64,000 bases of DNA, from positions 58,450 to 122,449 of the forward strand of contig NZ_JADABY010000055.1 in assembly GCF_015672735.1 (NCBI RefSeq), given 5' to 3'. This document shows, in pieces, positions 1 through 12,066 of this stretch. Position 1 is the first letter of the stretch. Every line of letters starts with the position of its first letter. Below the pieces are notes generated by a model. It had not been told where the DNA came from. It worked only from the letters and a program-made list of their open reading frames with translations, and ran no database searches. Source of the DNA: Citrobacter sp. Res13-Sevr-PEB04-36. GTDB taxonomy: Bacteria; Pseudomonadota; Gammaproteobacteria; Enterobacterales; Enterobacteriaceae. The position numbers and the translations under genes are program-made.

Positions 1-4
1 GTTG

Positions 5-29
5 ATGGGGCTGATAAAGCCCCATTTTT
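5..29 (+). terminator. Rho-independent terminator upstream of menA
   Basis: A GGGGCT/AGCCCC stem (7-12 with 18-23) with a five-base loop is followed by ATTTTTA. It sits directly before menA. By synteny with E. coli it should end the hslVU transcript, but that gene lies outside the window. Confidence 0.75.
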
Positions 30-42
30 ATTGGCGCTAAAT

Positions 43-972
43 ATGACTGAACAACAACAAATTAGCCGCTCACAAGCCTGGCTGGAAAGTTTACGACCTA
101 AGACCTTACCGCTCGCCTTCGCGGCGATCATCGTCGGTACGGCATTAGCATGGTGGCAAGGGTATTTCGATCCGCTGGTGGCTCTGCTGGCATTGATAAC
201 GGCGGGGCTGCTGCAAATCCTGTCCAATCTCGCAAACGACTATGGCGATGCCGTCAAAGGCAGCGACAAGCCTGACCGCATTGGACCGCTACGTGGCATG
301 CAAAAAGGGGTCATTACCCAACAACAGATGAAACGCGCATTGATGGTCACCGTGGCCTTAATCTGTCTGTCCGGCCTGGCGCTGGTGGCAGTCGCCTGCC
401 ACACGATGGCTGATTTTGTCGGCTTCCTGGTGCTCGGTGGCCTGTCGATTATCGCGGCGATCACTTATACCGTCGGCAATCGCCCCTATGGCTACATTGG
501 CCTCGGTGATATTTCCGTGCTGGTTTTCTTCGGCTGGCTGAGCGTGATGGGCAGCTGGTATCTGCAGGCCCACACGCTGATCCCCGCACTAATCCTGCCG
601 GCCACCGCCTGCGGTCTGCTGGCTACCGCCGTGCTCAACGTCAATAACCTGCGTGATATCAACAGCGACAGGGAGAACGGTAAAAATACGCTGGTGGTGC
701 GTCTGGGGGCCGTGAATGCACGTCGTTACCATGCCTGCCTGCTGATGGGGACGCTGGTTTGCCTGGCACTGTTTAATCTGTTTTCGCTGCAAAGTCTGTG
801 GGGATGGCTGTTCATCCTGGCCGCTCCGCTGCTGATTAAGCAGGCACGATATGTAATGCGTGAAATGGATCCAGCGGCAATGCGTCCGATGCTGGAACGC
901 ACCGTAAAAGCAGCGCTGTTAACTAACCTGCTGTTTGTGGTTGGGATTTTCTTAAGCCAGTGGTCTGTTTAA
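43..972 (+). CDS. menA: 1,4-dihydroxy-2-naphthoate polyprenyltransferase MenA
   Basis: MenA attaches the polyprenyl side chain to 1,4-dihydroxy-2-naphthoate to make demethylmenaquinone. It is an inner-membrane UbiA-family enzyme in menaquinone synthesis. The 309-residue product has many hydrophobic helices and two Asp-rich UbiA motifs, one near residue 70 (NDYGDAVKGSDKPDR) and one near 205 (RDINSDRENGKNT). The ATG at 43 gives the N-terminus MTEQQQ, matching E. coli MenA. An in-frame TTG at 31 is less likely because it lies at the end of the preceding terminator. The next gene, rraA, starts 92 bases downstream. Confidence 0.95.
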   Translation: MTEQQQISRSQAWLESLRPKTLPLAFAAIIVGTALAWWQGYFDPLVALLALITAGLLQILSNLANDYGDAVKGSDKPDRIGPLRGMQKGVITQQQMKRALMVTVALICLSGLALVAVACHTMADFVGFLVLGGLSIIAAITYTVGNRPYGYIGLGDISVLVFFGWLSVMGSWYLQAHTLIPALILPATACGLLATAVLNVNNLRDINSDRENGKNTLVVRLGAVNARRYHACLLMGTLVCLALFNLFSLQSLWGWLFILAAPLLIKQARYVMREMDPAAMRPMLERTVKAALLTNLLFVVGIFLSQWSV

Positions 973-1064
973 CTGACAAATATCAATTAACAATTGATGA
1001 TTTTGCCAACAGTACACATAGCGCGATATACTAAAAATTCTCGCAGCAACTGAACGTTGAGCCT

Positions 1065-1550
1065 ATGAAATACGATACATCCGAGCTTTGTGACATCTAT
1101 CAGGAAGATGTCAACGTCGTGGAACCACTGTTCTCTAACTTTGGGGGACGGTCGTCGTTTGGCGGACAAATCATCACGGTAAAATGTTTCGAGGACAACG
1201 GGTTGCTGTACGATCTGCTCGAACAAAATGGCCGTGGTCGTATTCTGCTGGTCGATGGCGGCGGTTCTGTCCGTCGCGCGCTGGTTGATGCCGAACTGGC
1301 GCGCCTGGCAGTACAGAACGAATGGGAAGGTCTGGTTATCTACGGGTCAGTACGCCAGGTAGACGATCTGGAAGAACTGGACATCGGCATTCAGGCGATT
1401 GCCGCTATTCCGGTAGGTGCCGCAGGTGAAGGTATTGGAGAAAGCGATGTGCGCGTCAACTTCGGTGGCGTAACGTTCTTCTCCGGCGACCACTTGTACG
1501 CCGACAATACCGGGATGATCCTCTCCGAAGACCCCCTCGATATCGAGTAA
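1065..1550 (+). CDS. rraA: Ribonuclease E activity regulator RraA
   Basis: RraA binds RNase E and its degradosome scaffold and inhibits RNA processing, changing the abundance of many mRNAs in the cytoplasm. The 161-residue protein has the compact RraA/MenG-like fold, with the glycine-rich stretch [16 protein letters not shown] near residues 62-77 and IGVGAAGEG-type sequence near 120. Length and sequence match E. coli RraA. The older name MenG came from its position after menA and does not reflect a methyltransferase. A strong hairpin terminator follows directly. Confidence 0.95.
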   Translation: MKYDTSELCDIYQEDVNVVEPLFSNFGGRSSFGGQIITVKCFEDNGLLYDLLEQNGRGRILLVDGGGSVRRALVDAELARLAVQNEWEGLVIYGSVRQVDDLEELDIGIQAIAAIPVGAAGEGIGESDVRVNFGGVTFFSGDHLYADNTGMILSEDPLDIE

Positions 1551-1553
1551 TCG

Positions 1554-1580
1554 AAAAAGGCACCGTAAGGTGCCTTTTTT
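1554..1580 (+). terminator. Terminator after rraA
   Basis: The stem AAAGGCACC/GGTGCCTTT has a short GTAA loop and ends in a T run. It lies four bases after the rraA stop and is symmetrical enough to work on both strands, but zapB is separated from it by an ERIC element. Confidence 0.85.
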
Positions 1581-1593
1581 ATGCGTTATCGCC

Positions 1594-1630
1594 GATCGCC
1601 GGATAGCGGCTTACGCCTTATCCGGCCTAC
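1594..1630. repeat. REP element
   Basis: A single repetitive extragenic palindrome has the arms CGCCGGATA and TATCCGGCC around a GGCTTACGCC centre. The same GCCGGAT/ATCCGGC signature recurs in at least nine other gaps of this window. Confidence 0.85.
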
Positions 1631-1650
1631 ACGCAGAGCCGATTACGCGA

Positions 1651-1766
1651 GAGATTTCGTGTTGTAGCAAGGCGGCAAACGAAGATATCCCCAGGAGCGT
1701 AGTAAACTACGTGACTGGGGTAGCTGAGCACAGCCAACGCTGCTACGGCGCGAAAGATAAAGCGTA
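1651..1766. repeat. ERIC element
   Basis: The core ATCCCCAGGAGCGTAG...CTACGTGACTGGGGT is the central inverted repeat of Enterobacterial Repetitive Intergenic Consensus elements, flanked by the typical AAGGCGGCAA and CGCGAAAGATA ends. It fills the gap between rraA and the end of zapB. A 65-codon open frame that runs through it is repeat sequence, not a gene. Confidence 0.85.
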
Positions 1767-1767
1767 A

Positions 1768-4817
<3,050 letters not shown>

Positions 4818-4823
4818 TCCGTC

Positions 4824-4895
4824 CTTGCCGGATGGCGACGCTAAAGCGTCTCATCCGGCCTACATGCTTGTGTAGGCCGGATGAGGCAACATCGC
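4824..4895. repeat. BIME (paired inverted REPs) between glpK and glpX
   Basis: Two REP units face each other: CCGGATGGCGACGC...CATCCGGCCTAC, then GTAGGCCGGATGAGGC. They lie inside the glp operon and could stabilise the glpFK portion of the mRNA relative to glpX. Confidence 0.85.
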
Positions 4896-4999
4896 TCCGG
4901 CAAAATCTTTGTGCGAGGGTAACCCCGCACACACATCAATAATCCCGCCCTCTCCCCTGTGCTACACTTCGCGCCATTCCTTTCTGCTACGAGTTTGCA

Positions 5000-6010
5000 A
5001 TGAGACGAGAACTTGCCATTGAATTTTCACGCGTAACCGAAGCGGCGGCGCTGGCTGGCTATAAATGGCTGGGACGCGGCGATAAAAATACCGCCGACGG
5101 CGCAGCGGTGCACGCCATGCGTATTATGCTCAACCAGGTCAATATTGACGGCACCATCGTGATTGGCGAAGGTGAAATTGATGAAGCGCCGATGCTGTTT
5201 ATTGGTGAAAAAGTCGGTACCGGTCACGGCGATGCCGTAGACATTGCGGTCGACCCTATCGAAGGTACGCGCATGACGGCAATGGGCCAGGCGAATGCGC
5301 TGGCGGTCCTCGCGGTTGGTGACAAAGGCTGTTTCCTCAACGCGCCGGATATGTACATGGAGAAGTTGATTGTCGGCCCTGGAGCCAAAGGGGCTATCGA
5401 CCTGAACCTGTCGCTGGAAACGAACCTGCGTAATGTCGCCGCCGCGCTCAACAAGCCGCTAGGCGATCTGACCGTGACTATTCTGGCCAAACCTCGCCAC
5501 GATGAGGTGATCGCCGAGATGGCGAAGCTTGGCGTTCGCGTGTTCGCCATTCCCGATGGCGACGTTGCGGCCTCCATTCTGACCTGTATGCCAGACAGCG
5601 AAGTTGACGTGCTGTACGGCATTGGCGGCGCACCGGAAGGTGTCGTTTCTGCCGCCGTCATCCGCGCGCTGGACGGCGACATGCAGGGTCGTTTGCTGGC
5701 ACGTCATGACGTCAAAGGCGACAGCGAAGAAAACCGCCGTATCGGCGAACAGGAACTGGCCCGCTGCCAGGCGATGGGCATTGAAGCCGGTAAAGCGCTG
5801 CGTCTGGACGAAATGGCACGTAGCGATAACGTTATCTTCTCCGCTACCGGGATCACCAAAGGCGACCTGCTGGATGGGATTAGCCGTAAAGGCAATATCG
5901 CCACCACCGAAACGCTGCTGATCCGCGGCAAGTCACGCACGATCCGTCGTATTCAATCCATTCACTATCTCGATCGCAAAGATCCTGATGTGCAGGCGCA
6001 TATCCTGTAA
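5000..6010 (+). CDS. glpX: Class II fructose-1,6-bisphosphatase GlpX
   Basis: GlpX hydrolyses fructose 1,6-bisphosphate to fructose 6-phosphate, an Mn-dependent gluconeogenic step that complements growth on glycerol. The 336-residue protein has the lithium-sensitive phosphatase motif DPIEGT at 85-90 and the metal-site sequence GEGE at 57-60. It has the same length as E. coli GlpX. It is the last gene of the glp operon, with its own terminator after it. The ATG at 5000 follows GAGTTTGCA, a weak ribosome site. Confidence 0.96.
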   Translation: MRRELAIEFSRVTEAAALAGYKWLGRGDKNTADGAAVHAMRIMLNQVNIDGTIVIGEGEIDEAPMLFIGEKVGTGHGDAVDIAVDPIEGTRMTAMGQANALAVLAVGDKGCFLNAPDMYMEKLIVGPGAKGAIDLNLSLETNLRNVAAALNKPLGDLTVTILAKPRHDEVIAEMAKLGVRVFAIPDGDVAASILTCMPDSEVDVLYGIGGAPEGVVSAAVIRALDGDMQGRLLARHDVKGDSEENRRIGEQELARCQAMGIEAGKALRLDEMARSDNVIFSATGITKGDLLDGISRKGNIATTETLLIRGKSRTIRRIQSIHYLDRKDPDVQAHIL

Positions 6011-6030
6011 CAAATTTGTTTGATTGAGCC

Positions 6031-6058
6031 TTCCAGCCCTTCGGGGCTGGAAATCTTT
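6031..6058 (+). terminator. Terminator after glpX
   Basis: The perfect nine-base stem TTCCAGCCC/GGGCTGGAA is closed by a stable TTCG tetraloop and followed by ATCTTT. The hairpin is strong and the T tract is weak. Confidence 0.85.
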
Positions 6059-6105
6059 CGTGCAACGAACGAAGATAAGGCAATCAAAGCAGACAGGAGG
6101 ACACC

Positions 6106-6852
6106 ATGGCAGATTGGGTAACAGGCAAAGTCACTAAGGTACAGAACTGGACCGACGCCCTGTTTAGTTTGACCGTGCGCGCGCCGGTTCTCCCCTTCAC
6201 TGCGGGTCAGTTCACCAAGCTTGGTCTGGAGATCGACGGCGAACGCGTCCAGCGTGCCTATTCCTACGTGAATGCGCCAGACAACCCCGATTTAGAGTTT
6301 TATCTGGTGACGGTGCCTGACGGGAAGCTGAGTCCACGTCTGGCCGCGCTAAAACCTGGCGATGACGTACAGGTGGTTAGTGAAGCTGCAGGCTTCTTTG
6401 TGCTGGATGAAGTCCCCGATTGCGATACGCTGTGGATGCTGGCAACCGGCACGGCGATCGGCCCGTACTTATCCATTCTACAACTAGGCAAAGATGTCGA
6501 TCGCTTTAAAAATCTGGTGCTGGTCCATGCTGCCCGCTATGACGCCGATTTAAGCTATCTGCCGCTGATGCAAGCGCTGGAAAAACGTTACGAAGGGAAA
6601 TTACGTATTCAGACAGTCGTCAGCCGTGAAACGGCCGCAGGTTCGCTTACTGGCCGCGTTCCCGCGTTGATTGAAAGCGGTGAGCTGGAAAAAGCAGTCG
6701 GTCTGCCAATGGATACCGCCACCAGTCATGTAATGCTCTGTGGGAACCCACAGATGGTGCGTGATACCCAGCAGTTGCTGAAAGATACCCGGCAGATGAC
6801 CAAACACCTGCGTCGCCGACCGGGCCATATGACCGCTGAGCATTACTGGTAA
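6106..6852 (+). CDS. fpr: Ferredoxin/flavodoxin-NADP+ reductase Fpr
   Basis: Fpr moves electrons between NADPH and flavodoxin or ferredoxin in the cytoplasm, using FAD. It supports radical-SAM enzymes and redox-stress recovery as a member of the SoxRS regulon. The 248-residue protein has the FAD-binding RAYSYVNAP motif near residue 50, the NADP-binding segment MLATGTAIGPYLS near 112, and the C-terminal ...HYW tail typical of bacterial subclass I enzymes. The AGGAGG ribosome site is strong. In E. coli yiiS and uspD lie between glpX and fpr. They are absent here. Confidence 0.96.
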   Translation: MADWVTGKVTKVQNWTDALFSLTVRAPVLPFTAGQFTKLGLEIDGERVQRAYSYVNAPDNPDLEFYLVTVPDGKLSPRLAALKPGDDVQVVSEAAGFFVLDEVPDCDTLWMLATGTAIGPYLSILQLGKDVDRFKNLVLVHAARYDADLSYLPLMQALEKRYEGKLRIQTVVSRETAAGSLTGRVPALIESGELEKAVGLPMDTATSHVMLCGNPQMVRDTQQLLKDTRQMTKHLRRRPGHMTAEHYW

Positions 6853-6874
6853 GGGTGTTTGCCTGAAGTCACTT

Positions 6875-6909
6875 TTGCCGGATGGTGGCTTCGTCTTATC
6901 CGGCCTACG
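6875..6909. repeat. REP element
   Basis: A single REP (TGCCGGATGGTGGCTTCG...TTATCCGGCCTAC) lies between the convergent genes fpr and yiiR. It is the only hairpin there and may serve as the transcript end for both. Confidence 0.8.
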
Positions 6910-6938
6910 GGTGACACTTTCGCCATCTGGCATTGTAT

Positions 6939-7361
6939 TCACGCTTTGTACTTCACGTCCTGCGTATCCTTACCAAACTTATTCTCGCCCTGGGTGCCAA
7001 CAAACGCGCCCAGGTCAATCAGCATGCCGACCAGAATCAACGTGGGGACAAAGCGTCCGACGACCCACGGCAAGACGCTGGGTAACATCGTCCAATTTCC
7101 CGCCAGCAGCATCCACGCCAGAATCATCAATAGCGCCCACGCGCCAGAGCGTCCCCGGTCATGCAGGCGTTTTACCGTCACCGCCGCTGTCGGCCACAGC
7201 AAGCACACCAGGCAAAAAGCCGCCGTCTGAATATCGAGGAGTTTTTTACTCGCCAGCGAGAACAGAACCAGCATACCGACAATCCAGAGGCCGACCCAAA
7301 TCCAGAAATCACGGCGTCCAATACGCCCTTTAATTGAGAATAACCACTGCTGTATGGTCAT
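6939..7361 (-). CDS. yiiR: DUF805 inner-membrane protein YiiR
   Basis: This 140-residue protein belongs to the DUF805 family of small inner-membrane proteins. About four hydrophobic segments are visible (near 18-40, 45-62, 74-90 and 95-115). The family motif VKRLHDRGRSG sits between the second and third, and the N-terminus GRIGRRDFWIW is also characteristic. Position and sequence match E. coli YiiR. The function is not known. It is a single gene convergent with fpr. Confidence 0.88.
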   Translation of the reverse strand: MTIQQWLFSIKGRIGRRDFWIWVGLWIVGMLVLFSLASKKLLDIQTAAFCLVCLLWPTAAVTVKRLHDRGRSGAWALLMILAWMLLAGNWTMLPSVLPWVVGRFVPTLILVGMLIDLGAFVGTQGENKFGKDTQDVKYKA

Positions 7362-7427
7362 GTAAGTTCCTTTATTATTGCCTTCAAGAACAGTTTACGC
7401 TTTTGACAAGCCCGACGGTTTTGCTCT

Positions 7428-7549
7428 ATGGATTTCGAGTGGTGGGAAGGCGGCAAGTGAATGGGTCCCGATGAGCTTACTCAGGTAAGTGATTCGGGTG
7501 AATGAACGCAGCTAACGCACCTGCCACTTGAAAGACGACGAGTATATCG
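7428..7549. repeat. Diverged ERIC element
   Basis: The ends AAGGCGGCAAGTGAATGGG and ACTTGAAAGACGACGAG and the core TCCCGATGAGCTTACTCAGGTAAGTGATTCGGG follow the ERIC consensus with several changes. It occupies the divergent gap between yiiR and yiiQ, so it lies where their promoters must be. Confidence 0.75.
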
Positions 7550-7586
7550 TTTTAATCGTGGTCAGTCATAATGAAAGGTACGATTG

Positions 7587-8186
7587 ATGAAGCAAGGATT
7601 TACTCTGTTTTTATTATTGTTTTCAGCCCTGTCCGCTAGCCCTGTGGCTCGGGCGGAAGCGCCCTCGACGGCAACCACTGCCCCCTATCTGCTGGCGGGC
7701 GCGCCGACGTTTGATCTGTCGATCAGCCAATTTCGTGAAAACTTTAATACACAGAATCCGAAGCTTGCATTGAATGAATTCCGTGCCATCGACAGCAGCC
7801 GCGATAAGGCAAATCTCACTCGCGCCGCCAGTAAGATCAATGAAAACCTGTATGCGTCATCGGCCCTTGAGCGCGGGACGTTGAAAATTAAAAGCATGCA
7901 GATAACCTGGCTGCCGATCCAGGGGCCAGAACAAAAGGCCGCCAAAGCCAAAGCGCTGGAGTACATGAGTGCCGTCATCCGCACCGTAGCCCCCTTACTG
8001 ACCAAAGAACAAAGCCAGAAAAAACTGCAAAAATTGCTCACCGCAGGCAAAAGTAAGCACTACTACGCAGAAACCGAGGGTGCAATTCGCTATGTCGTGG
8101 CAGATAACGGCGAAAAAGGGCTGACCTTCGCTGTTGAACCGATTAAGCTGGCGCTATCTGAAAATCTCGAAGGGTCGAATAAATGA
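7587..8186 (+). CDS. yiiQ: DUF1454 periplasmic protein YiiQ
   Basis: YiiQ is a predicted periplasmic protein of unknown function (DUF1454). The 199-residue product starts with a clear signal peptide, a Lys then a hydrophobic stretch ending in SPVARA near residue 24. The rest is soluble, with an FxxNF segment near 50 and a Lys-rich helix near 110-155. The ATG at 7587 follows AAAGGTACGATTG. An in-frame TTG one codon earlier is less likely. It lies immediately upstream of tpiA, as in E. coli. Confidence 0.88.
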   Translation: MKQGFTLFLLLFSALSASPVARAEAPSTATTAPYLLAGAPTFDLSISQFRENFNTQNPKLALNEFRAIDSSRDKANLTRAASKINENLYASSALERGTLKIKSMQITWLPIQGPEQKAAKAKALEYMSAVIRTVAPLLTKEQSQKKLQKLLTAGKSKHYYAETEGAIRYVVADNGEKGLTFAVEPIKLALSENLEGSNK

Positions 8187-8294
8187 CAAAAAGCAAAGCC
8201 TTTCCGCAGACGAATCTCTATACTGTTTCACAGACCATGCTGCCCTGACGGGCGGCCATCTTCCTTAATTCGCTGACAAGCGTGGAGAAATGAA

Positions 8295-9062
8295 ATGCGA
8301 CATCCTTTAGTGATGGGTAACTGGAAACTGAACGGCAGCCGCCACATGGTAAACGAACTGGTTGCTAACCTGCGTAAAGAATTGGCTGGCGTTGCTGGCT
8401 GCACAGTAGCAATCGCTCCACCGGAAATGTATATCGACCTGGCTAACCACGCCGCTGCCGGTAGCCACATCATCCTGGGCGCGCAGAACGTTGACCTGAA
8501 CCTGTCTGGCGCATTCACCGGTGAAACCAGCGCTGAAATGCTGAAAGATATCGGCGCGAAATACATCATTATCGGTCACTCTGAGCGTCGTACTTACCAC
8601 AAAGAGTCTGACGAACTGATCGCCAAAAAATTCGCCGTGCTGAAAGAGCAGGGTCTGACGCCGGTTCTGTGCATCGGTGAAACCGAAGCAGAAAACGAAG
8701 CGGGCAAAACTGAAGAAGTGTGCGCACGTCAGATCGACGCAGTACTGAAGACTCAGGGCGCAGAAGCATTCGAAGGCGTGGTTATCGCTTACGAACCTGT
8801 ATGGGCTATCGGTACCGGCAAATCTGCAACTCCGGCACAGGCTCAGGCTGTTCACAAATTCATCCGTGACCACATTGCTAAAGCTGACGCGAAAATCGCT
8901 GAACAAGTTATCATCCAGTACGGCGGTTCCGTAAACGCAGCTAACGCAGCAGAACTGTTCGCCCAGCCGGACATCGACGGTGCGCTGGTAGGTGGTGCTT
9001 CTCTGAAAGCAGACGCCTTCGCCGTGATCGTTAAGGCAGCTGAAGCCGCTAAACAGGCTTAA
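8295..9062 (+). CDS. tpiA: Triosephosphate isomerase TpiA
   Basis: TpiA interconverts dihydroxyacetone phosphate and glyceraldehyde 3-phosphate in central glycolysis. The 255-residue TIM barrel has its catalytic residues in place: Lys11 in GNWKLNGS, His95 in IIGHSERR, and Glu167 in [12 protein letters not shown]. The phosphate-binding end [10 protein letters not shown] is near residue 210. Codon use is strongly biased, with few rare codons, as expected for a highly expressed gene. It feeds on triose phosphates from several pathways in this window (glycerol, rhamnose, sulfoquinovose). Confidence 0.98.
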   Translation: MRHPLVMGNWKLNGSRHMVNELVANLRKELAGVAGCTVAIAPPEMYIDLANHAAAGSHIILGAQNVDLNLSGAFTGETSAEMLKDIGAKYIIIGHSERRTYHKESDELIAKKFAVLKEQGLTPVLCIGETEAENEAGKTEEVCARQIDAVLKTQGAEAFEGVVIAYEPVWAIGTGKSATPAQAQAVHKFIRDHIAKADAKIAEQVIIQYGGSVNAANAAELFAQPDIDGALVGGASLKADAFAVIVKAAEAAKQA

Positions 9063-9068
9063 GTTGTT

Positions 9069-9093
9069 ACAAGGGGGGCATTGCCCCCCTTGT
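9069..9093. terminator. Bidirectional terminator between tpiA and the DASS transporter
   Basis: A long perfect stem, ACAAGGGGGGCA paired with TGCCCCCCTTGT, lies between the convergent stop codons of tpiA (9062) and the transporter gene (9104). The T tract is poor in both directions, but the GC-rich stem is very stable. Confidence 0.8.
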
Positions 9094-9103
9094 CATCTCC
9101 GCA

Positions 9104-10576
9104 TTACCAGTATCCCAGCCAGTGCCACCAGAAGGCCCCCGTTACCCCCCAGATAGTCAGATTGGCCACACTCATCACCAGCCCTGTTTTCCACCACTCA
9201 GCCAGCGTGACGTAACCCGAGCCAAAAATGATGGGCGCGGTACCCGTGCCGTAGTGCGTGAGCGACATCATCAACGAGGATGAGAACCCCAGCATCAGGC
9301 CAAGCAACGCCGGAGGCGCACCTAGACCTAATCCCGCCGCAAAGAACGCCGCGAACATGGCCGTAATATGCGCGGTAGTGCTGGCAAAAAAGTAGTGCGA
9401 ATAGACGTAAAGCAGAATCAGCAGCAGTGTGGCGATACTCCAGTGAACGCCGAGATGATCGATGGCACTCCCGACGCTGGTCGCCAGCCAGCCAACCAGG
9501 CCCAGTTTACTCAGGAAGTCCGCCATCATCACCAGCGCTGCAAACCAGACTATCGTATCCCATGCCCCACGGCATTTGAGAATATCGTCCCAGCTTAATA
9601 CCCCAGTCACTAACAAAATCGATAAGCCAATTAGCGCTGCACTGGTGGGATTGACGGTCCAGGCACTGCCCATGATCATCGCAGGAACACCCGCCCACAG
9701 GCAGAGCAGCAAAACGAAAACCGCAAGCGTGATTTTCTCTGCCAGCGCAAGCGGGCCAAGCGCGTCAAGCTTTTGCCGGGCGAATTGCGGCGCGTTCGGC
9801 GTGCGCGTAATGGCTGGCGGATAGAGCCACCAGATAATAATGGGCATCACGATCAGTGAGACGACCGCTGGCAGGAGCGCGGCGATGGCCCACATTCCCC
9901 AGGTCATATTCAGTACGCCATCCGTCCCTTTGGTCAAAAAGCTGACAATCAATGGGTTAGGTGCGGTCGCGGTAATAAACATCGCCGAGGTGATTGGGTT
10001 AATGTTGTAGTTCACCAACGCCAGATAGCGGCCGGTAGTACCGTTTTCCTTATCTCCCGGCTGAGACCCGAGGCTTTCGGCAATTGCCCGCATGACCGGG
10101 TGAATAATCCCACCACCGCGCGCGGTATTGCTTGGGGTTACGGGGGCTATTAGCGTTTCCGCCAGAGTTAACGCCCAGGCAATACCCAGCGTCCGTTTAC
10201 CAAACAGGGCAATAAACCCATAGCCAATGCGTGCTCCCAGCCCCGTTTTCAACAGGCTTTGCGACAGCATGATGGAAATACCGATGAGCCAAATCAGTTG
10301 GTTAGAGAAACCACTCAGCGCATCGCTCAGCGCCGCGGTCGGTTTACCGGGGTGAGTGACACCGGTCATTGCCACCAGCATAATCGCCACAATCGCGATA
10401 GCGCCAATCGGCATGGCTTTGCCGATGATCGCCGCGATAGTCCCGATAAACAGCGCCAGCAGATGCCACGCCTCCGGGGTCACGTCAGCGGGACAAGGGA
10501 TAACAAACCAGATGGTCAGCGTAATCACGATCGAGAAAATGGCGGGCCAACAGCGGATGGGGGTCAATCTGTCCAT
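9104..10576 (-). CDS. DASS-family dicarboxylate/anion transporter (DIT1-like)
   Basis: This 490-residue inner-membrane protein belongs to the divalent anion:sodium symporter (DASS/SLC13) family, in the branch of 2-oxoglutarate/malate translocators and CitT/TtdT-type exchangers. It has a dozen or so hydrophobic segments. The family signatures TPSNTARGG near residue 150 and the second substrate-site region YGTGTAPIIFGSGY near 445 are visible. The substrate is probably a di- or tricarboxylate but cannot be named. E. coli has no gene here. A second DASS gene lies upstream on the same strand, 113 bases away. Confidence 0.82.
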   Translation of the reverse strand: MDRLTPIRCWPAIFSIVITLTIWFVIPCPADVTPEAWHLLALFIGTIAAIIGKAMPIGAIAIVAIMLVAMTGVTHPGKPTAALSDALSGFSNQLIWLIGISIMLSQSLLKTGLGARIGYGFIALFGKRTLGIAWALTLAETLIAPVTPSNTARGGGIIHPVMRAIAESLGSQPGDKENGTTGRYLALVNYNINPITSAMFITATAPNPLIVSFLTKGTDGVLNMTWGMWAIAALLPAVVSLIVMPIIIWWLYPPAITRTPNAPQFARQKLDALGPLALAEKITLAVFVLLLCLWAGVPAMIMGSAWTVNPTSAALIGLSILLVTGVLSWDDILKCRGAWDTIVWFAALVMMADFLSKLGLVGWLATSVGSAIDHLGVHWSIATLLLILLYVYSHYFFASTTAHITAMFAAFFAAGLGLGAPPALLGLMLGFSSSLMMSLTHYGTGTAPIIFGSGYVTLAEWWKTGLVMSVANLTIWGVTGAFWWHWLGYW

Positions 10577-10689
10577 GAATCAATCCTTGAGTATCCAGCA
10601 CGCAAATCTGCGCTCCGGTATTAACCGGTATTGGCACGCATAATACAATTCGCTCACTCACAAAACAAAAAATTAACATTATGGTAAAA

Positions 10690-11994
10690 CTATAATTTCC
10701 CCAACACGCTAAACCACAGATAATCCAGCGGCAGCAGAACCAGATAAGTTGCCATAGCCAGCGCGATGCACAACAGCATCCCGGCCCTTGCAGGCACTTT
10801 CCCTAACGCCATCGCCACCACAATCGGTGATGCCTGGTACGGCAGCAACGGAGTGGAATAGCCCAGTACCTGAATCATAATCACCGACAGCAGCGGAAAC
10901 CCGGTCGCATCAGCAAAGCTCTGTGCCAGCGTGGTATACAGCGCCGGAACGCCGTTGGCGGTCATAATAAAATTGAGTGCCGTGGTAATACCGGTTAACG
11001 CCAGAAAGCTGGTAAAGGGTTTATCCGCGTCCAGCGGCATCACCTGTAACAACGCCTCCCCCACCGCGCTACCGATGCCGGTTTGCGTCACGGTGATCGC
11101 CAGCCCCAGAATCCCCGCCACATAAATACAGGTGCGGATGTTTACTCCGCTGGAAAATTCTTCGCCATTAATAAAGCCTACCCGCGGTAACAGCGTAATG
11201 ATCGCCGCCACCAGCCCGGTCCAGGCCGGACCGATGCCGTGCCAGCTTTCGCTGACCCACATCAGCAACACCACCGCTAACATCCAGGCCAGCCGTTTTT
11301 CATCACGGCTCATCGGCGCAGGTGGCGTCACATCATCAGGGGCATGGGGCCTGCCGGGGAACAGCCAGCAGATCAGCCCAACCAACAGCGCGCCTTTTAG
11401 CCAGCCGAGGACCGGCGTATGCAGCATTAAATAGGGTAGATAATTCAGATGGATACCGTAAGAACCTTCCGTTGCGCCGCTCATCACCAGATTCGGTACG
11501 TTGGCGGGTAGAATGGTAGCGGAAAGCTGGAACGTCCCAAAACCCACGGCCAACGCCAGACCGTACCAGGCACGGGTGCCGTCGATAATACCGGCGCGTT
11601 TCGCCATCGCTGCGACAATCGGCATCAGCAGCGCGATACGCCCCATGTTGGACGGCATCACAAACGCCAGCGCGTAGCTCAGCAGCACCACGCTTGCGAC
11701 CATTAACGGCCAGGAGTCGGTCAGCCGGGAAGACAGCGCCCGCGCCGCCCTGTCCGCCAGCCCCGTTTTACGTATCGCGATACCCAGCACGAAGCCGCTG
11801 AAGACCAGCCAAAACGCCGACGAGGCAAAGCCGCCAAAAATCACCTCCGGTGGGGCGATTTTCGCCACCATTGCAACAGAGAAGAAAATCAGCGCCGTAA
11901 TGAACTCCGGCAAAAGCGATGTGGCCCAGAGCAGGATGGTGATGCCAACCACCAGTGAAGGGATAAACAGAGGGTGCGTAAGCCAGAGCGACAT
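10690..11994 (-). CDS. DASS/SLC13-family anion permease
   Basis: A second, distinct DASS-family permease of 434 residues, with about twelve membrane segments. PSNMGRIALLMPI near residue 113 and the C-terminal repeat ANGVPALYTTLAQ plus LPYQASPIVVAM near 385 correspond to the two substrate/sodium hairpin regions of the family. The ribosome site CAGGAGACAGGC before the ATG is good. It precedes the other DASS gene on the same strand, and co-transcription is plausible. It is not in E. coli at this position. The substrate is unknown. Confidence 0.78.
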   Translation of the reverse strand: MSLWLTHPLFIPSLVVGITILLWATSLLPEFITALIFFSVAMVAKIAPPEVIFGGFASSAFWLVFSGFVLGIAIRKTGLADRAARALSSRLTDSWPLMVASVVLLSYALAFVMPSNMGRIALLMPIVAAMAKRAGIIDGTRAWYGLALAVGFGTFQLSATILPANVPNLVMSGATEGSYGIHLNYLPYLMLHTPVLGWLKGALLVGLICWLFPGRPHAPDDVTPPAPMSRDEKRLAWMLAVVLLMWVSESWHGIGPAWTGLVAAIITLLPRVGFINGEEFSSGVNIRTCIYVAGILGLAITVTQTGIGSAVGEALLQVMPLDADKPFTSFLALTGITTALNFIMTANGVPALYTTLAQSFADATGFPLLSVIMIQVLGYSTPLLPYQASPIVVAMALGKVPARAGMLLCIALAMATYLVLLPLDYLWFSVLGKL

Positions 11995-12066
11995 GCCTGT
12001 CTCCTGTTGTTTTTTTCAACAAGAATACGGGGACAGGCAGAGCGAGTAAACGCCAGAATAGGTGGG

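Noticed and set aside
1570..1767. A 65-codon open frame after rraA
   Set aside because: It consists of a REP and an ERIC element. There is no protein family match by eye and no ribosome site.
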